64,000 bases of DNA, taken from assembly GCF_034702125.1 (NCBI RefSeq), contig NC_085865.1, positions 23,791,567 to 23,855,566 on the forward strand. Reading direction: 5' to 3'. Made by a program: the position numbers and the translations under genes. The notes under the pieces were generated by a model, which saw only the letters and a list, made by a program, of their open reading frames with translations, did no database searches and was not told the origin of the DNA. Each line of letters opens with the position of its first letter. Within the stretch, counting starts at the first letter, position 1. Shown here in pieces: positions 12,343 to 22,991 of the stretch. This DNA is from Engraulis encrasicolus. Taxonomy: Eukaryota > Chordata > Actinopteri > Clupeiformes > Engraulidae.

Positions 12343-13079
12343 GTGAACATTATGTTTTGTTTTTCTTGTGATTTCGAAATCCCTCATTTGTTCCCGATCG
12401 ATGCTGTGATCCAAAGTGACTTGAAACTGAAGCAATGGGTGATGATTTAGTTTCAGTGCAGAGTCAGTGAGACAGGGGAACTGGGACAGAAATGTAGCTG
12501 TTCTGTTGGAAGAATGCTGGAGCTGGAGTGGTGATTTGGGGAGAGGAGGAGGGGAGGGGAGGGTTTGATGTGGGGTAAAGGGGAGGAGACGTTGAAATAC
12601 ATTAACCCGTTAAAGGATAGTTCCGGCGTAAAATGAAAGTTTCACCATCGCTTTCCCATGCCACATAATGTATCTAATGATGAGCCGTTCTGGGCAATGC
12701 CACGCCGCGCCGTGAACATTATGTTTTGTTTTTCTTGTGATTTCGAAATCCCTCATTTGTTCCCGATCGATGCTGTGATCCAAAGTGACTTGAAACTGAA
12801 GCAATGGGTGATGATTTAGTTTCAGTGCAGAGTCAGTGAGACAGGGGAACTGGGACAGAAATGTAGCTGTTCTGTTGGAAGAATGCTGGAGCTGGAGTGG
12901 TGATTTGGGGAGAGGAGGAGGGGAGGGGAGGGTTTGATGTGGGGTAAAGGGGAGGAGACGTTGAAAACATTAACCCGTTAAAGGATAGTTCCGGCGTAAA
13001 ATGAAAGTTTCACCATCGCTTTCCCATGCCACATAATGTATCTAATGATGAGCCATTCTGGGCAATGCCGCGCCGTTAT
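12343..13079. repeat. 369-bp tandem duplication carrying one transposon end
   Basis: Unit 1 (12343-12711) and unit 2 (12712-13079) start with GTGAACATTATGTTTTG and are almost identical; I see one single-base indel near 12597 and small differences at the junction. Each unit holds about 260 bp of flank, the TTAA site and about 100 bp of the terminal repeat of the element at 12982-14718. Unit 1 therefore contains an orphan transposon end (12614-12711). The junction lies in a GCGCCGT motif. Confidence 0.9.
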
Positions 13080-13354
13080 GGTGTTAGCTAATTTTAAGCT
13101 TTTTGGCGAAAAACGCAGCCAATGCATCACGGCGGGGCCAATTATAGGCCTATTATTTTCTGATGTTTCCCCGCTATAAACAACTTCAAAAACGCTACAC
13201 ACTTCATCACAAAGGTCTCGTCAATCAAACCGAGGCACAGAGACGATTATCGGACCACACAGTCTTTCACTGGCCAGTGTTTTCAGAGGTTTCTCACTGT
13301 TGCAACTCTCTGACCCGGATGCAGGCTACAATCAGGTGGCTAGGTAGGCTAAAC

Positions 13355-13510
13355 ATGGTCCGCGGTTCTTACACCGGCTGCGACCGTAAAATGAAAAGCT
13401 GGAACCCCGACCGTTTTCACCGACTGCCACTGTCTAAACCAGCCATATTACGGGAATGGCTAATAGCATCAGAAGTGGACTACCGTGTGTGCAGGCAGCA
13501 GATTTGAAGA
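13355..13510 (+). pseudogene. THAP-domain frame fragment, left arm
   Basis: From the ATG at 13355 the frame shows the same THAP-like start as the right arm (MVRGSYTGC, then FHRLPLSK and REWL). About 30 bp present in the right arm are missing after the codons for EVD. The frame then reads YRVCRQQI and stops: it keeps the Cys expected as the third zinc ligand but loses the following His. It is an inactive duplicate inside the transposon arm. Confidence 0.6.
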
Positions 13511-14031
13511 GTTGTATGGAGAGTACCGGTGGCAGATGGACACTCCCAACTGAGATCACTCCCGGACGTGTAGTTCTAGCCCCAGGTGGTTTTATCACTC
13601 CCAGACGTTCGATAAGGTAGGCAGACTACTCTTACAAAGTAATTGCAACACGGTATAATATAACATGGATTCAACTTTGTAATAACACACCACTGGTGGT
13701 GTACTTACATTCTAGTACGACTTCCTCCAGCCCTCCTCCGTTGCGTAATGGTCCATCTGACCTCGCGCGCCCTGGTCAATTAGTGTCTACTTCACTGAAA
13801 CTTCTCTAGCATGCTCGACATCAACCACATCGAATGCCTCAGGTCGCACAATTTCACAATTTCACTTGCCATCCCGCGCCAGTTTGTTTTGACAGTTTAT
13901 TATCTCCTGTAGTGGGCTACATTTACTGCACCTATGCCTTCCCAAAACAGAGTGCTAGCTGGCAAAGACGCGCGGTGTTGCAACCAGTTTCACAGATTCA
14001 CAGACACTCAAGATTCATGAGCCAGACACAT

Positions 14032-14400
14032 TTACACATGTTTCTCTCTCTTCAAACATACCTCCATAGCCATGCGCCTTTTTGGTACAGCATTCATCTT
14101 TAGACGGTTTCGTTTAGGTGTTCCATCTCCCTTACTCTTCTTGTAGTCCTCATCCTCGAAATGCTCCCTCCATACACGGTAGTAGCGATCCCTCAGGGTT
14201 TTTATGTCAGTTTCGTCCACTTCTAATGCTATTAGCCATTCCCGTAATATGGCTGGTTTAGACAGTGGCAGTCGCTGAAAACGGTCGGGGTTCCAGCTTT
14301 TCATTTTACGGTCGCAGCCGGTGTAAGAACCGCGGACCATGTTTAGCCTACCTAGCCACCACCTGATTGAGTAGCCTGCATCCGGGTCAGAGAGTTGCAA
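14032..14400 (-). pseudogene. THAP-domain protein fragment of transposon, right arm
   Basis: THAP domains are C2CH zinc fingers (C-x2-4-C, then a spaced C-x2-H) that bind DNA in P-element, Kolobok and related transposases. From the ATG at 14340 the frame shows MVRGSYTGC, FQRLPLSK, REWL and EHFEDEDY, in the order and spacing of a THAP domain, then a Lys/Arg-rich tail. Two ligands look lost: Ser sits where the first Cys is expected, and Trp (YRVWREH) replaces the third ligand. The frame upstream of 14340 is probably untranslated leader. No catalytic region follows, so it cannot encode a transposase. Confidence 0.6.
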
Positions 14401-14718
14401 CAGTGAGACACCTCTGAAAACACTGGCCAGTGAAAGACTGTGTGGTCCGATGATCGTCTCTGTGCCTCGATTTGATTGACGAGACCTTTGTGATGAAGTG
14501 TGTAGCGTTTTTGAAGTTGTTTATAGCGGGGAAACATCAGAAAATAATAGGCCTATAATTGGCCCCGCCGTGATGCATTGGCTGCGTTTTTCGCCAAAAA
14601 GCTTAAAATTATCTAACTCCATAACGGCGCGGCATTGCCCAGAATGGCTCATCATTAGATACATTATGTGGCATGAGAAAGCGATGGTGAAACTTTCATT
14701 TTACGCCGGAACTATCCT

Positions 14719-14872
14719 TTAAGACACAGCGTTATAAATTTGCTGTTACCAGAATGGCACTGACCAAGCTGTAGTAAAGCAGACTAAAGGTCCTGTGTTA
14801 TGTCATAGTATTGTAGTACTGTGGTAGTTAACTTTTCAATGACTATTACAGCGTGCCACTGGCGTGCATTGG
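14719..14872 (+). repeat. Dispersed repeat family A, copy 1
   Basis: Starts TTAAGACACAGCG, directly at the TTAA of the Kolobok-like element, and contains GCTGTTACCAGAATGGCA and a later TTTTCAATGACTATTA. Shared with 17236-17785, 18571-19435 (ends only) and 54387-54490. Class unknown. Confidence 0.7.
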
Positions 14873-15120
14873 TCATGCATTTTATATTCCATTTGGGTTA
14901 TTATAATATTTCTTCTGGTGTGCTTTAGGTTCCTCTTTCTTCTTGTCTTCTTTTTTTTTGGTAAAGAGTCTTGCACGATTGCCTTTTTGTCTTACCCGGC
15001 TGTTGTTTTTTTGAGCCCTGTTCTCTGATCTTATTTCCTATCATCTGCATTGTTCTCTTCTCTCCACCTCCCCACTTTACAAAGTGTCCCATACCTCCTT
15101 TGCACTACAGTATGTAATAG
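14873..15120. other. Non-coding, T-rich
   Basis: AT-rich sequence with pyrimidine runs. No gene seen. Confidence 0.5.
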
Positions 15121-15164
15121 AATATTCACACTGTATATGCATAAAACTAACCTTGCTACTCAAC

Positions 15165-15505
15165 ATGCAATATTATGTTATTACACGGTACATAGCCTAC
15201 ATAACCCTAACCCTACCTCTAAACTAAAACATGTAATAAAATGTTATTAGACTGCAAACATAACCCTAACCCTACTCCTACACCAAAACAACATGTAATA
15301 AACTGTTATTACATTGTCAATACATAACCCTAAGCCTAAATCAAATCAACATGTAATACAATGTTATTACACTGTAAATACATAACCCTAACCCTACCCC
15401 TAAACCAAAACAGCATGTAATAAAATGTTATTACACTCTAAAAACATACCTAACCCTACCCCCTACACCTAATCAACATGTACCTTATCACACTGCACTA
15501 ACCCT
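15165..15505. repeat. About 63-bp minisatellite with internal CCCTAA
   Basis: Units begin with ATGTAATA-like sequence at 15165, 15231, 15293, 15351, 15414 and 15478, spaced 58-66 bp. Each complete unit has a GTAATAA...TTATTAC inverted motif, then ACACTGTAAATACATA, then one or two CCCTAA-like words and a CCTAAAC spacer. A partial unit precedes the first. Confidence 0.9.
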
Positions 15506-15780
15506 AATGGTCCAGAATGTGATGCTTGTCAGAGTATACTGTCGATCCGTGAGCTGGGAATTCAGTTGAATTCCGTGATAAATTCTCGTGTCTGAGTCTG
15601 ACTGTGGCACTCCTCAAAGCAATGGCATCTGCCATCATCATCCCTCTGCACAAAGCATTCCCAGCTAGCCTAACAGATGCCAGCTAACACAGCTTGGAGG
15701 TAGAACATTAGTAAACCTCTGTCCCGACACACACAAGGAATGTGCTATGGTTCTCAACCATTTCCAACTTGGGGCCCACC

Positions 15781-15848
15781 TAAACCTAACCCTAACCCTA
15801 ACCTTAACCCTACTTAACCCTAAACCTAACCCTAACCCTAACCTCAAC
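15781..15848. repeat. Interstitial telomere-like (CCCTAA)n
   Basis: About 68 bp of CCCTAA with variants CCTAAA, CTTAA and CCTCAA. It continues after the inserted element at 16250-16292. Degeneracy and internal position show that it is not a chromosome end. Confidence 0.85.
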
Positions 15849-16249
15849 TAGTGTTGCACCGATACCGATACCAGTATCGGTGGATCGGCACTAAAATTGT
15901 GGTATCGGTATCGGCGAGTACCAACAAATAGGGCACCGATACATTTACAGGTGCTTGTATGACACTTAAACAGCCTTGACATTAGTTATTTCATAGAGGT
16001 ATTTAAAAAGTATAAAAAGTTTTGCTGTATTCTCTTTGTATTAGTCTTTTTCCTGTTTCACAAAGGTAGGCAGCAGCCTGACAAAGCCATGCAATGATTT
16101 TACATCCAAGTAATATGCACTAGCCCTTCATATATACATTTCAAATAGGGTGGTATCGGTATCGGTATGGTATCGGTATCGGCCTATACTGCACAGCCAG
16201 GTATCGGGTATCGGTATCGGGGCCAAAAAATTGTATCGGTGCACCACTA
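15849..16249. mobile_element. hAT-type MITE rich in GGTATCGGTATCG (401 bp)
   Basis: Ends TAGTGTTGCACCGATAC and TAGTGGTGCACCGATAC (inverted, 16 of 17 matching). The flanks are ACCTCAAC (15841-15848) and ACCTTAAC (16250-16257), an 8-bp duplication with one mismatch, inside CCCTAA repeats. Subterminal GGTATCGGTATCG tandem words occur at both ends. No coding capacity. Confidence 0.85.
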
Positions 16250-16292
16250 ACCTTAACCCTAACCTTAACCCTAAACCTAACCCTAACCCTAA
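16250..16292. repeat. Interstitial telomere-like (CCCTAA)n, right half
   Basis: Continuation of the tract interrupted by the preceding hAT element. Confidence 0.85.
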
Positions 16293-17235
16293 ATTGCTTG
16301 TTTGAAATGTTTGGTGACTGTACCGAAAGGGCGTCAAACTAGTGGGTCGCTAGGCAGCAGTCCGGCAATTCAAATGAATAGGCAGCGTTTTGTTGCCCAA
16401 CCACGAAAAACGGGCAATAACGTGAATGCACCATGAAAATTGAAGTTATTTTTTTCGTGAATACTTCACGAAAGGCGTGAGATATGGTTGTCAGGGACCA
16501 CCAGTGGGCCCCGGCCCACAGTTTGAAAATCACTGCAGTAGCGTATCTGTCCCCCGATCCAGAGTAACCACAAGGTTACATGTTCTGATCAAAGCTGGAT
16601 CTGGACTGCACAGGATCAGCCGCATTACTACACATCTGTGCTGATTCTCTGTTGGAATTCTGTGATAATCGTCAGCAGTTGTTGTTATCTATACACATTG
16701 AATATCATCATAATCTGTAATATCATTCAATTTCTGTCTAATGAAATGTAGAAGTCTGTTATATTAGCTTGCTCCCAGTGTTATATCTGTTTTTTATTCC
16801 ATTCCTACTCTGTTCTTATATTTAGAAATAAAAGTCTACCACCTACTGTTGGGTCCCCTGCAGTTCTGCTACTTAGAGTGTCGCCTCTGATTTGAGAACC
16901 ATTTAGGAGAAAATATAACTTAATGTGCTAAATGGAATACAATTACAGTGCAATATAAAATGCCTGTCCAATGAACATCCCCCTATTTCTGTACTTATTT
17001 AGCAGACATTGAATTAGGCATTGTTACACTACATCGTTAACACTACTTAAGACCCTGTGGTTTTTAACGATAGTTGTCGCAACTTAAACTTAATTGGCAT
17101 TCTCTGCCTATTTTTATACCCATCGAAACAGTTTGTTTCATACTCAGGAGTAGCTGCAGCAGCAGGAACCCCTCAGACACGATATATTAATGTTACAACA
17201 CACATTAATGTGTTACTACACGTACTTTTTAATCC
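16293..17235. other. Non-coding, AT-rich
   Basis: No gene recognised. Contains the short inverted motif TTCGTGAATACTTCACGAA at about 16453. Confidence 0.5.
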
Positions 17236-17785
17236 ATTAAGACATGGCCCCTGTTATATGTCAATTAGCTGCTACCAGAATGGTAGTGACCAAGTCATAA
17301 TGTATTACCAAAGGTGACCTGTCATAGTGGTGTAGTACTATGTTAGTAAAGGTCAAAGAAACTCAACAGAAGAACAATCTCTCGGGGGGAAATGCATTGG
17401 CCACGGTGTAGTACGGGGGCGTTGCCTGAGGACACGAGTGGATGGAAAATGAACTCCCTTGCGCATGGTCATTGGTCAGTGGGTGCGATGGATACAATTT
17501 TCGTACTCCCTTGCACATGGTCAGTGGGGGCGACACCATGATGGATAATTTGTGGCCAATTAACGGCAGCTGTTGGTCAGCAGTAATTGCTGGGGGTAAT
17601 TAAGGACAGCTGACAGACATTCACGCTGTCCTATGACCTGTTCCACAGTGAATAACATTTCCGTACTCCCCTCGCCATCATTTCGTACTACGCTGTTATG
17701 ACGTGAGTAAGCCCTCTTGTCTCAAGCCTCTTTGGTAAAGGTTTTTCAGTGACTATTATAATGTTCCACTGGTGGAACAGTGCAC
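17236..17785 (+). repeat. Dispersed repeat family A, copy 2 (with internal insert)
   Basis: The first part (17236-17350) and last part (17731-17785, TTTTCAGTGACTATTATAATG then GTTCCACTGGTGGAAC) match copy 1. Between them about 380 bp contains two copies of CTCCCTTGCRCATGGTCA (17453 and 17505) and three CGTACTCCC words. The insert could be part of a longer family member that is deleted in copy 1. Confidence 0.65.
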
Positions 17786-18570
17786 AATAAGGGAGTCATT
17801 TTGCTAAGTCTTTAATATGTTTGTACACTGCTGCTAGGTGTAAGCCTACCTTTGTGATAGTCTTCAACCAGGGGGATGTAGTAAGAACATTAAGTGGTAG
17901 ACCTAATTAACCTACATGAAGTGGTAAAAGCTGCTAATAGATATTCCTCCAGGCATCATTAAGTTAAGAATCTGAGGACTCTAGACTCTTCTATTAGGTT
18001 ATTTACCTCTACCACAAGGTTAACTTAGCCTGGTTTACTATTGAACCAGCTTCTTATTATAATATCCACCAGGACAGTTTTATATCACCTCCCTCATAAA
18101 CAAACATAGCCCATAATAGAGATGTGCTGTAAGAAGGGCTGAGACAGGAAAGCACATTATACAACACTGACACAAAGACCAGGGCAGCCACCGCTGTGGA
18201 CTTTGCACCTTAACATATCAAAGGTGTTAGTGAGGTCTGGTGTGATGATGACTACACAACGCCTGAAGACAGGCTGGCTGGCTGACTGGCTGGCTGGCTG
18301 GCTGACTGGTGCACAAAGAAGCCGCCTGTGAAGGTATGGCGCTGCATGACTGTGGGGAGTGGTGTCTGAATCACAGCCCACCGCCGAGTGCAGGTGTCAT
18401 CTCATGTCATTCTCACCTGGCCAGGAGCTAGCCCTGTTCACAGATCAGATCGCACTCCTCAAGACTGATGGGAGTGAGGGAGGGGGGAGGTGCCAGGAGG
18501 CAGCCAAGGGGGTGGCTGGGGCTCATTAGCTGGGCTGGGCCTGACTGGGCCTGGGACTGACTCTGTCTCC
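17786..18570. other. Non-coding; (GGCT)n patch
   Basis: AT-rich, with a GGCTGGCTGACT repeat at about 18269-18308 and a G-rich patch near 18480. No gene seen. Confidence 0.5.
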
Positions 18571-19435
18571 TGTCACAGTAGTGTAGTATGGTACTATGGT
18601 AATAAGTAAGGGATAATTGACGACACGGTGTGCGTATAACAGGTGATGCGGCCACAACGGTGTGCATTATTTTTCCTGTTATACGCACACCATGAAGTCA
18701 ATTATCCCGCTTATACCACGGTTTCTACACTGTCTGAAATTTATTTGAGGAATAACTTCGATGCTTTAATGGCTAAAACAAAGGTTTTCTGTATAATTAC
18801 TTCCTTCCGCCACAAGAAGGTTCTTTTCATAACTTTCTGGCGAACTGCCGTTACTAATTCTAAATTGAAGGTTGCTATGGCCAAGACACCGTCGTTAGTT
18901 CTATCGCATTCGGTTGTCAAGTCAAGAGCCAGTCGTTAATTCTATCGCATTTCGTTGTCAAGTCAGTCGCCTCAATGTTCTACCCATCCGATATATGGGC
19001 GCTTCTGACTTGCCCACAAGATTATGCTACAGTTGGCATGATTCCTCCCATAGGAAACTCCCCTTGATTTATTTTCCACTGCGTTCCCATAGTTAGGCCT
19101 ATTGATCAGAAAATATCCCATAGCCTACTAAGATATGCTCCAGATTAACTGTACATTGCTGGTGTTTCCAGACGCGCGATGCGACGTGTCAATTCAGCGC
19201 GTAATGCTTGCAACTTTTTTGTGTGTAATTTATGAACGTGCGTGCCTTGGCGCATTGATACACTGGAGTTATGCGGTCAGAAAAGTGACCTAATAGTGGG
19301 ACTACTTCAGGTGTGCATATATAGACAGTTAATCAACACCCAATTTAGCGCGTCACAGTGGGAGATTTCAGACTGCCGTGGTATAAAGTCTCATTAGTAA
19401 CTGCAATGGCGTTCCACTGATGGAACGGTGCAATT
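18571..19435 (+). repeat. Dispersed repeat family A, copy 3 (ends only)
   Basis: Family A words CAGTAGTGTAGTATGG at the left and GCGTTCCACTGATGGAACGG at the right enclose about 800 bp, including a hairpin (18610-18708) and a tandem pair of GTTNNTTCTATCGCATTNCG words near 18893 and 18934. Probably a family A copy with insertions. Confidence 0.45.
18610..18708. repeat. Inverted repeat, 34-bp arms
   Basis: Arms 18610-18643 and 18675-18708 match at 31 of 34 positions (GGGATAATTGAC...TGTGCGTATAACAGG against its complement) around a 31-base loop. The loop holds a second GGTGTGC copy. It looks like a small fold-back element. Confidence 0.8.
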
Positions 19436-20179
19436 ATGAAGCTACTACTAGTACTAGCACTACTACTAATAATAAGAATAATAACTCTGCTACTACTAAT
19501 ATTCAGAACAATCATAACAATAAACAAAAAAAAAAGATTGCGAAGAAAACAAAAGAGAACAATTCATACAAAAAAACAGCAAACTGCATCGTGCATTCTG
19601 GTGCTGGGCCATGAGTGTTGTGCCATAAATGTAAATGAGCCTGTGCATTTATGTTTGTCTTTTGTGGGAAGGAAGATGATTGACAGCTGATCTGCAGTCA
19701 TTAGAATGTGCCATATGGTATGTATATGGAGGGCCCATTTTGTCTGCATGTTTGGCACGGCTGTGTGAATATGTAACAACTGCAGACGTAGCGCTACGCA
19801 TACAGCTGAATATTCATCGGAAAATGTTAATCGCTCGTTTTATGGAAATGAGGAAATCATGCCAAACAATATCAAATGTCTAACAGATAAATAAATAATG
19901 AACATAGGTAGACACCTGTAGCCTTCAGTATTGTTTTGGCATTTTCCTCAGCCATAAGGCCATTTGAAAGCATATTGCAAAACATGTTTGCTATACCTTC
20001 GTATAAGGAGTTCAGATGCAAAACCCTCAAAATCTGCCAGGCTACTTTTTTAAAAGGAGATTTTGGACCAGGCTTTCATATTCAAGTGCAGGAATTATAT
20101 TCTCCTTTGTGTACTTTACACATGAACACATCTAAATAAAGCCAGAAAAAAAATAAAAATAAATCTTTGATTACTGGCC
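19436..20179. other. Non-coding, AT-rich
   Basis: Contains a CTA/ATA-rich degenerate trinucleotide patch (19440-19500) and A-rich runs. No gene seen. Confidence 0.5.
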
Positions 20180-20545
20180 TCTCACTTTGTACTGTACCAG
20201 AGAAGCGGAACAAGCAATGGAGAGCATTAGGAACGTAATAAAGTGGTTCTTTGGCCTACATCTCATATCTAATTCTAGAAAAAGGAACAGGATTCATTGT
20301 GTCAGCTGCTGCTGCAGACTTCTGAATACGTCAATAAAATATTTAAGAGGCTGTTTTGCCGTGGACGGTCATTCATCACCCTATAAATAGACTCCGTTTG
20401 TTTGAGTTTCACAAATGGGAGATATTTCCATATCATATGGCAGCCATATTTCCTCAGAGCAGGCCGCGTAATGAAAAGGCTAGTCAGGGCCTGGCGTCGG
20501 CAGCTTCCTGAAATGTTCACTTCAGTCATTCATTAGCGGCTATCC
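20180..20545. other. Possible conserved non-coding element
   Basis: Repeat-free block with CATATTTCC, ATTTCCATATCATATGG and TAATGAAAAGG motifs and no coding signal. Suspected from texture only. Confidence 0.2.
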
Positions 20546-22990
20546 TTGAGAATAATGTGTCAAAATGAGAGTCCTTTCTGAATGCAGTCCACCGACTCTT
20601 GCCTGGGGATATAAAAAAAAGTGGTTATACAGTAGCCTTTTCCACTTACTGATGGAGATTGAGCGGGCAGGAAAGTGTAATTGGCATATGATAGATTTTC
20701 ATTTTTCCCTTTTTTCTTTTTTTTTGGCCCTAGTCAATTTGCATGTGTTGGCAAGACGTTGAAAGACAGAAAGTTGTCAAAACGCAATTCAGATAATGCC
20801 ACACCGTGTTAACTCCAATCTCCTGTCTTGCTCTTTGTGCTCGTCAATCACAATTTTTCTTTCTTTCTTTTTTTTTCATCCGTGCGAGAAGAGTGGCTGA
20901 GGAGCCGCCGAACGGATTACGCCCATAATTTATATCTGGAGAGGAATCAATTTCAGGGTCGACGAGGCCTGACATTGTAATTGCTGTGACACAGCCACTG
21001 TTGACTTTAACCTCTATTGATTGGTTTGTTAAGGTATCGCAGGAATTTTAACAGACAGACTGTGTGCCTCTGAGCGAGGGACTAGGGGTGGGGGGTGGGG
21101 TGGGGGGGGTAGTCTGCCACCCTGGAGTGCAGGCAGCAGTGACGACCGTCATAAGCACTATGACAGAGGAGACGTCAGGCATGGGAGGACGTCAGGACTG
21201 GAACTTCCATGGTGGCGGATTGACATTTTCGCCCAAGACACTTTAAAAAAAGGTGACATGTCCATCGTCAATCGCAGGTATGGTGGTGAAGTTGTGAAGT
21301 CATAGGCTGTCTGCCTGCCTATTTTTAGGGCACCATGCTGTTCTGTCTTGTATCAGTGGTCTGGATGGCGTCAGGGATGTATTAGGGCAGGCAGCTTCCG
21401 GCAGAGAACATTTGCTGTGGGGAAGCAAATAGGGCATTTGCCCCAGGCCCCAGGGTCCTCCTGTACTGGTGGTAGGGTCTCCACTGTGACCTTGGCAGGC
21501 CGTATGGGGGGCCCTATGACTGCCTTGCCATGGGACCCTGTTAGCAATTGTTCCGGCAGTGGTCTTCCATGTGGTGTTGTTTGGCGCAGTTGGTGTTGAC
21601 GCATGGATGGATGGACACCTCCGGCCTGTCCTTTTGTGAGTAGCAAGGCCTCTATTGTTCCATTGATCCAACAGCATGTGGTCCCTGCCTGCCCGCCTGC
21701 CCGGCGCCCGCACACAACAGACTCTTCTGATGGCTTCGGAGAGTCGACACAACGACACATCATTTCTCATTAGAACTTCACACCAAAATACCAAGTGGGA
21801 AAAAATAGCATTCTCCCTCACCAGCCACAACACATCAATTTGAGCTTTTTTTTAAAGCTATTTTTTTTTCTGAAGAAGGAGAAGAAGAAGAAGAAGAGGA
21901 GAAAAAAAGAAGTATGAAATCTTTGCAGCGATCAGTATTTCATTTCATTTTGGCCACACGATGACAACATTTGCGCGTGTTGCATCCGAATGGGCTGAGA
22001 GTGTGGGTGAGATTAATGGAAGTATTCCTTTTTATCTCCACCGGAGTGCTGTCCTGTCTGTGGTACATACCAGATAAGGCCAGACTGATCAGCACACCTT
22101 CAAAGAGCCCTCGGACCCTTTGATGAGCAAAAAGTTCCTCTTCCCACCGGATCAATATGGCCATAGACAGGTCCGGCTCAAAGGCAGAAGCATCCCTTCA
22201 ACTCCTCCCTCCCTCCCTCCCTCCCACCTCGCCGGGATGTATGGTGCACATAGGGGGAGGTCCACTGGGATCTGACATGAACTTTTTCTTTTTACTGTCA
22301 GATGTCAACATTTGTAGGAAAAAAAATGTATGTATCTCTGCAATGATGAACATTTTTTTGAGGGTTTTTTGTGTGCTTGTTTCATGTTATTTTCTGTCTA
22401 CATCAAACAGTATGTACTGTATTTCGGGAGAACTTAAGTTATATGTAAAATAAATGAATTGTGTGACCTTGATAGACTTCCATGCACTGTGGAAAGGGGT
22501 TGCTTCAAAGCCTACTTGTGTTTCTTTGTAGGCTATTCCTTTTTCATTGGGGTTTTTAATTATGTGCATTGCTTTGGACGTCGACCACGCCTTTATACTG
22601 TTCCGAAAATATGAAAACATTTGTGCACATTTGAGCAAGCAATAAGAGCAAGTACAGTTCTTTTTTACCTCTGCTCTATCTTCAAGCCTCAGCGTGTTAA
22701 AATGACTAGGCGTGCCTTTCAGTGATAAGTAATTCACAAACAAATTGATCTGTCATTGCAATCAGAGAACAACAAGCACTCTAAATGAATTATTAAATGT
22801 GGCTTTAGCCCAGACCTCTGATAACACTCTTGTTTTCTTTCATATCCTACAACAAAGAGTCATAACATTGGCAAAATGACGTTATGTCTGCATTTCCCTT
22901 CACAACTCATAACACAGACTATATTTTATGTTTGTGTTATGTCTGCATTTTCCCCATAGAGTCCTTAACACAGACACATGAATGTGTTCA
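20546..22990. other. Non-coding, mixed composition
   Basis: G-run at about 21085-21110, GAA-rich patch 21875-21915, and (CCCT)n at about 22204-22224. The longest open frame (minus strand, 21300-21833) has no recognisable domain and crosses a CCCCAGGCCCCAGGG repeat-like word. Confidence 0.5.
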
Positions 22991-22991
22991 C

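Larger units (their letters stand above)
12982..14718. mobile_element. Kolobok-like fold-back DNA transposon (TTAA target)
   Basis: Two long arms are inverted copies of each other: left about 12982-13480 and right about 14215-14718, roughly 500 bp each with few differences. Ends are AGGATAGTTCCGGCG and its reverse complement. They are flanked by TTAA at 12978-12981 and 14719-14722. TTAA duplications occur in Kolobok and piggyBac; the THAP-domain frame in the arms is typical of Kolobok-type elements (P elements also carry THAP but use 8-bp duplications). About 730 bp lies between the arms, with no transposase core seen, so the element is non-autonomous. It apparently arose by inverted duplication of the 5' end of an autonomous relative. 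Confidence 0.75.
15745..16535. mobile_element. Possible old hAT relic enclosing telomere-like tracts
   Basis: CTATGGTTCTCAACC followed by GGGGCCCACC at the left, and CCCACAGTTTGAAAATCACTG at the right read inward as degenerate inverted ends resembling the CAGTGGTTCTCAA ends of the intact MITE at 41509. Between them lie telomere-like tracts and a younger hAT element. No target duplication could be identified. Confidence 0.35.

Noticed and set aside
15165..15505. CRISPR array
   Set aside because: Units are tandem repeats without unique spacers, in a eukaryotic genome; it is a minisatellite. The same applies to 37222-37560.
15781..16292. True chromosome end or fusion point
   Set aside because: The CCCTAA tracts are short, degenerate, interrupted and possibly inside an old transposon.
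21300..21833. 177-codon minus-strand open frame
   Set aside because: No domain, low-complexity composition, and it overlaps repeat-like CCCCAGGCCCCAGGG words.
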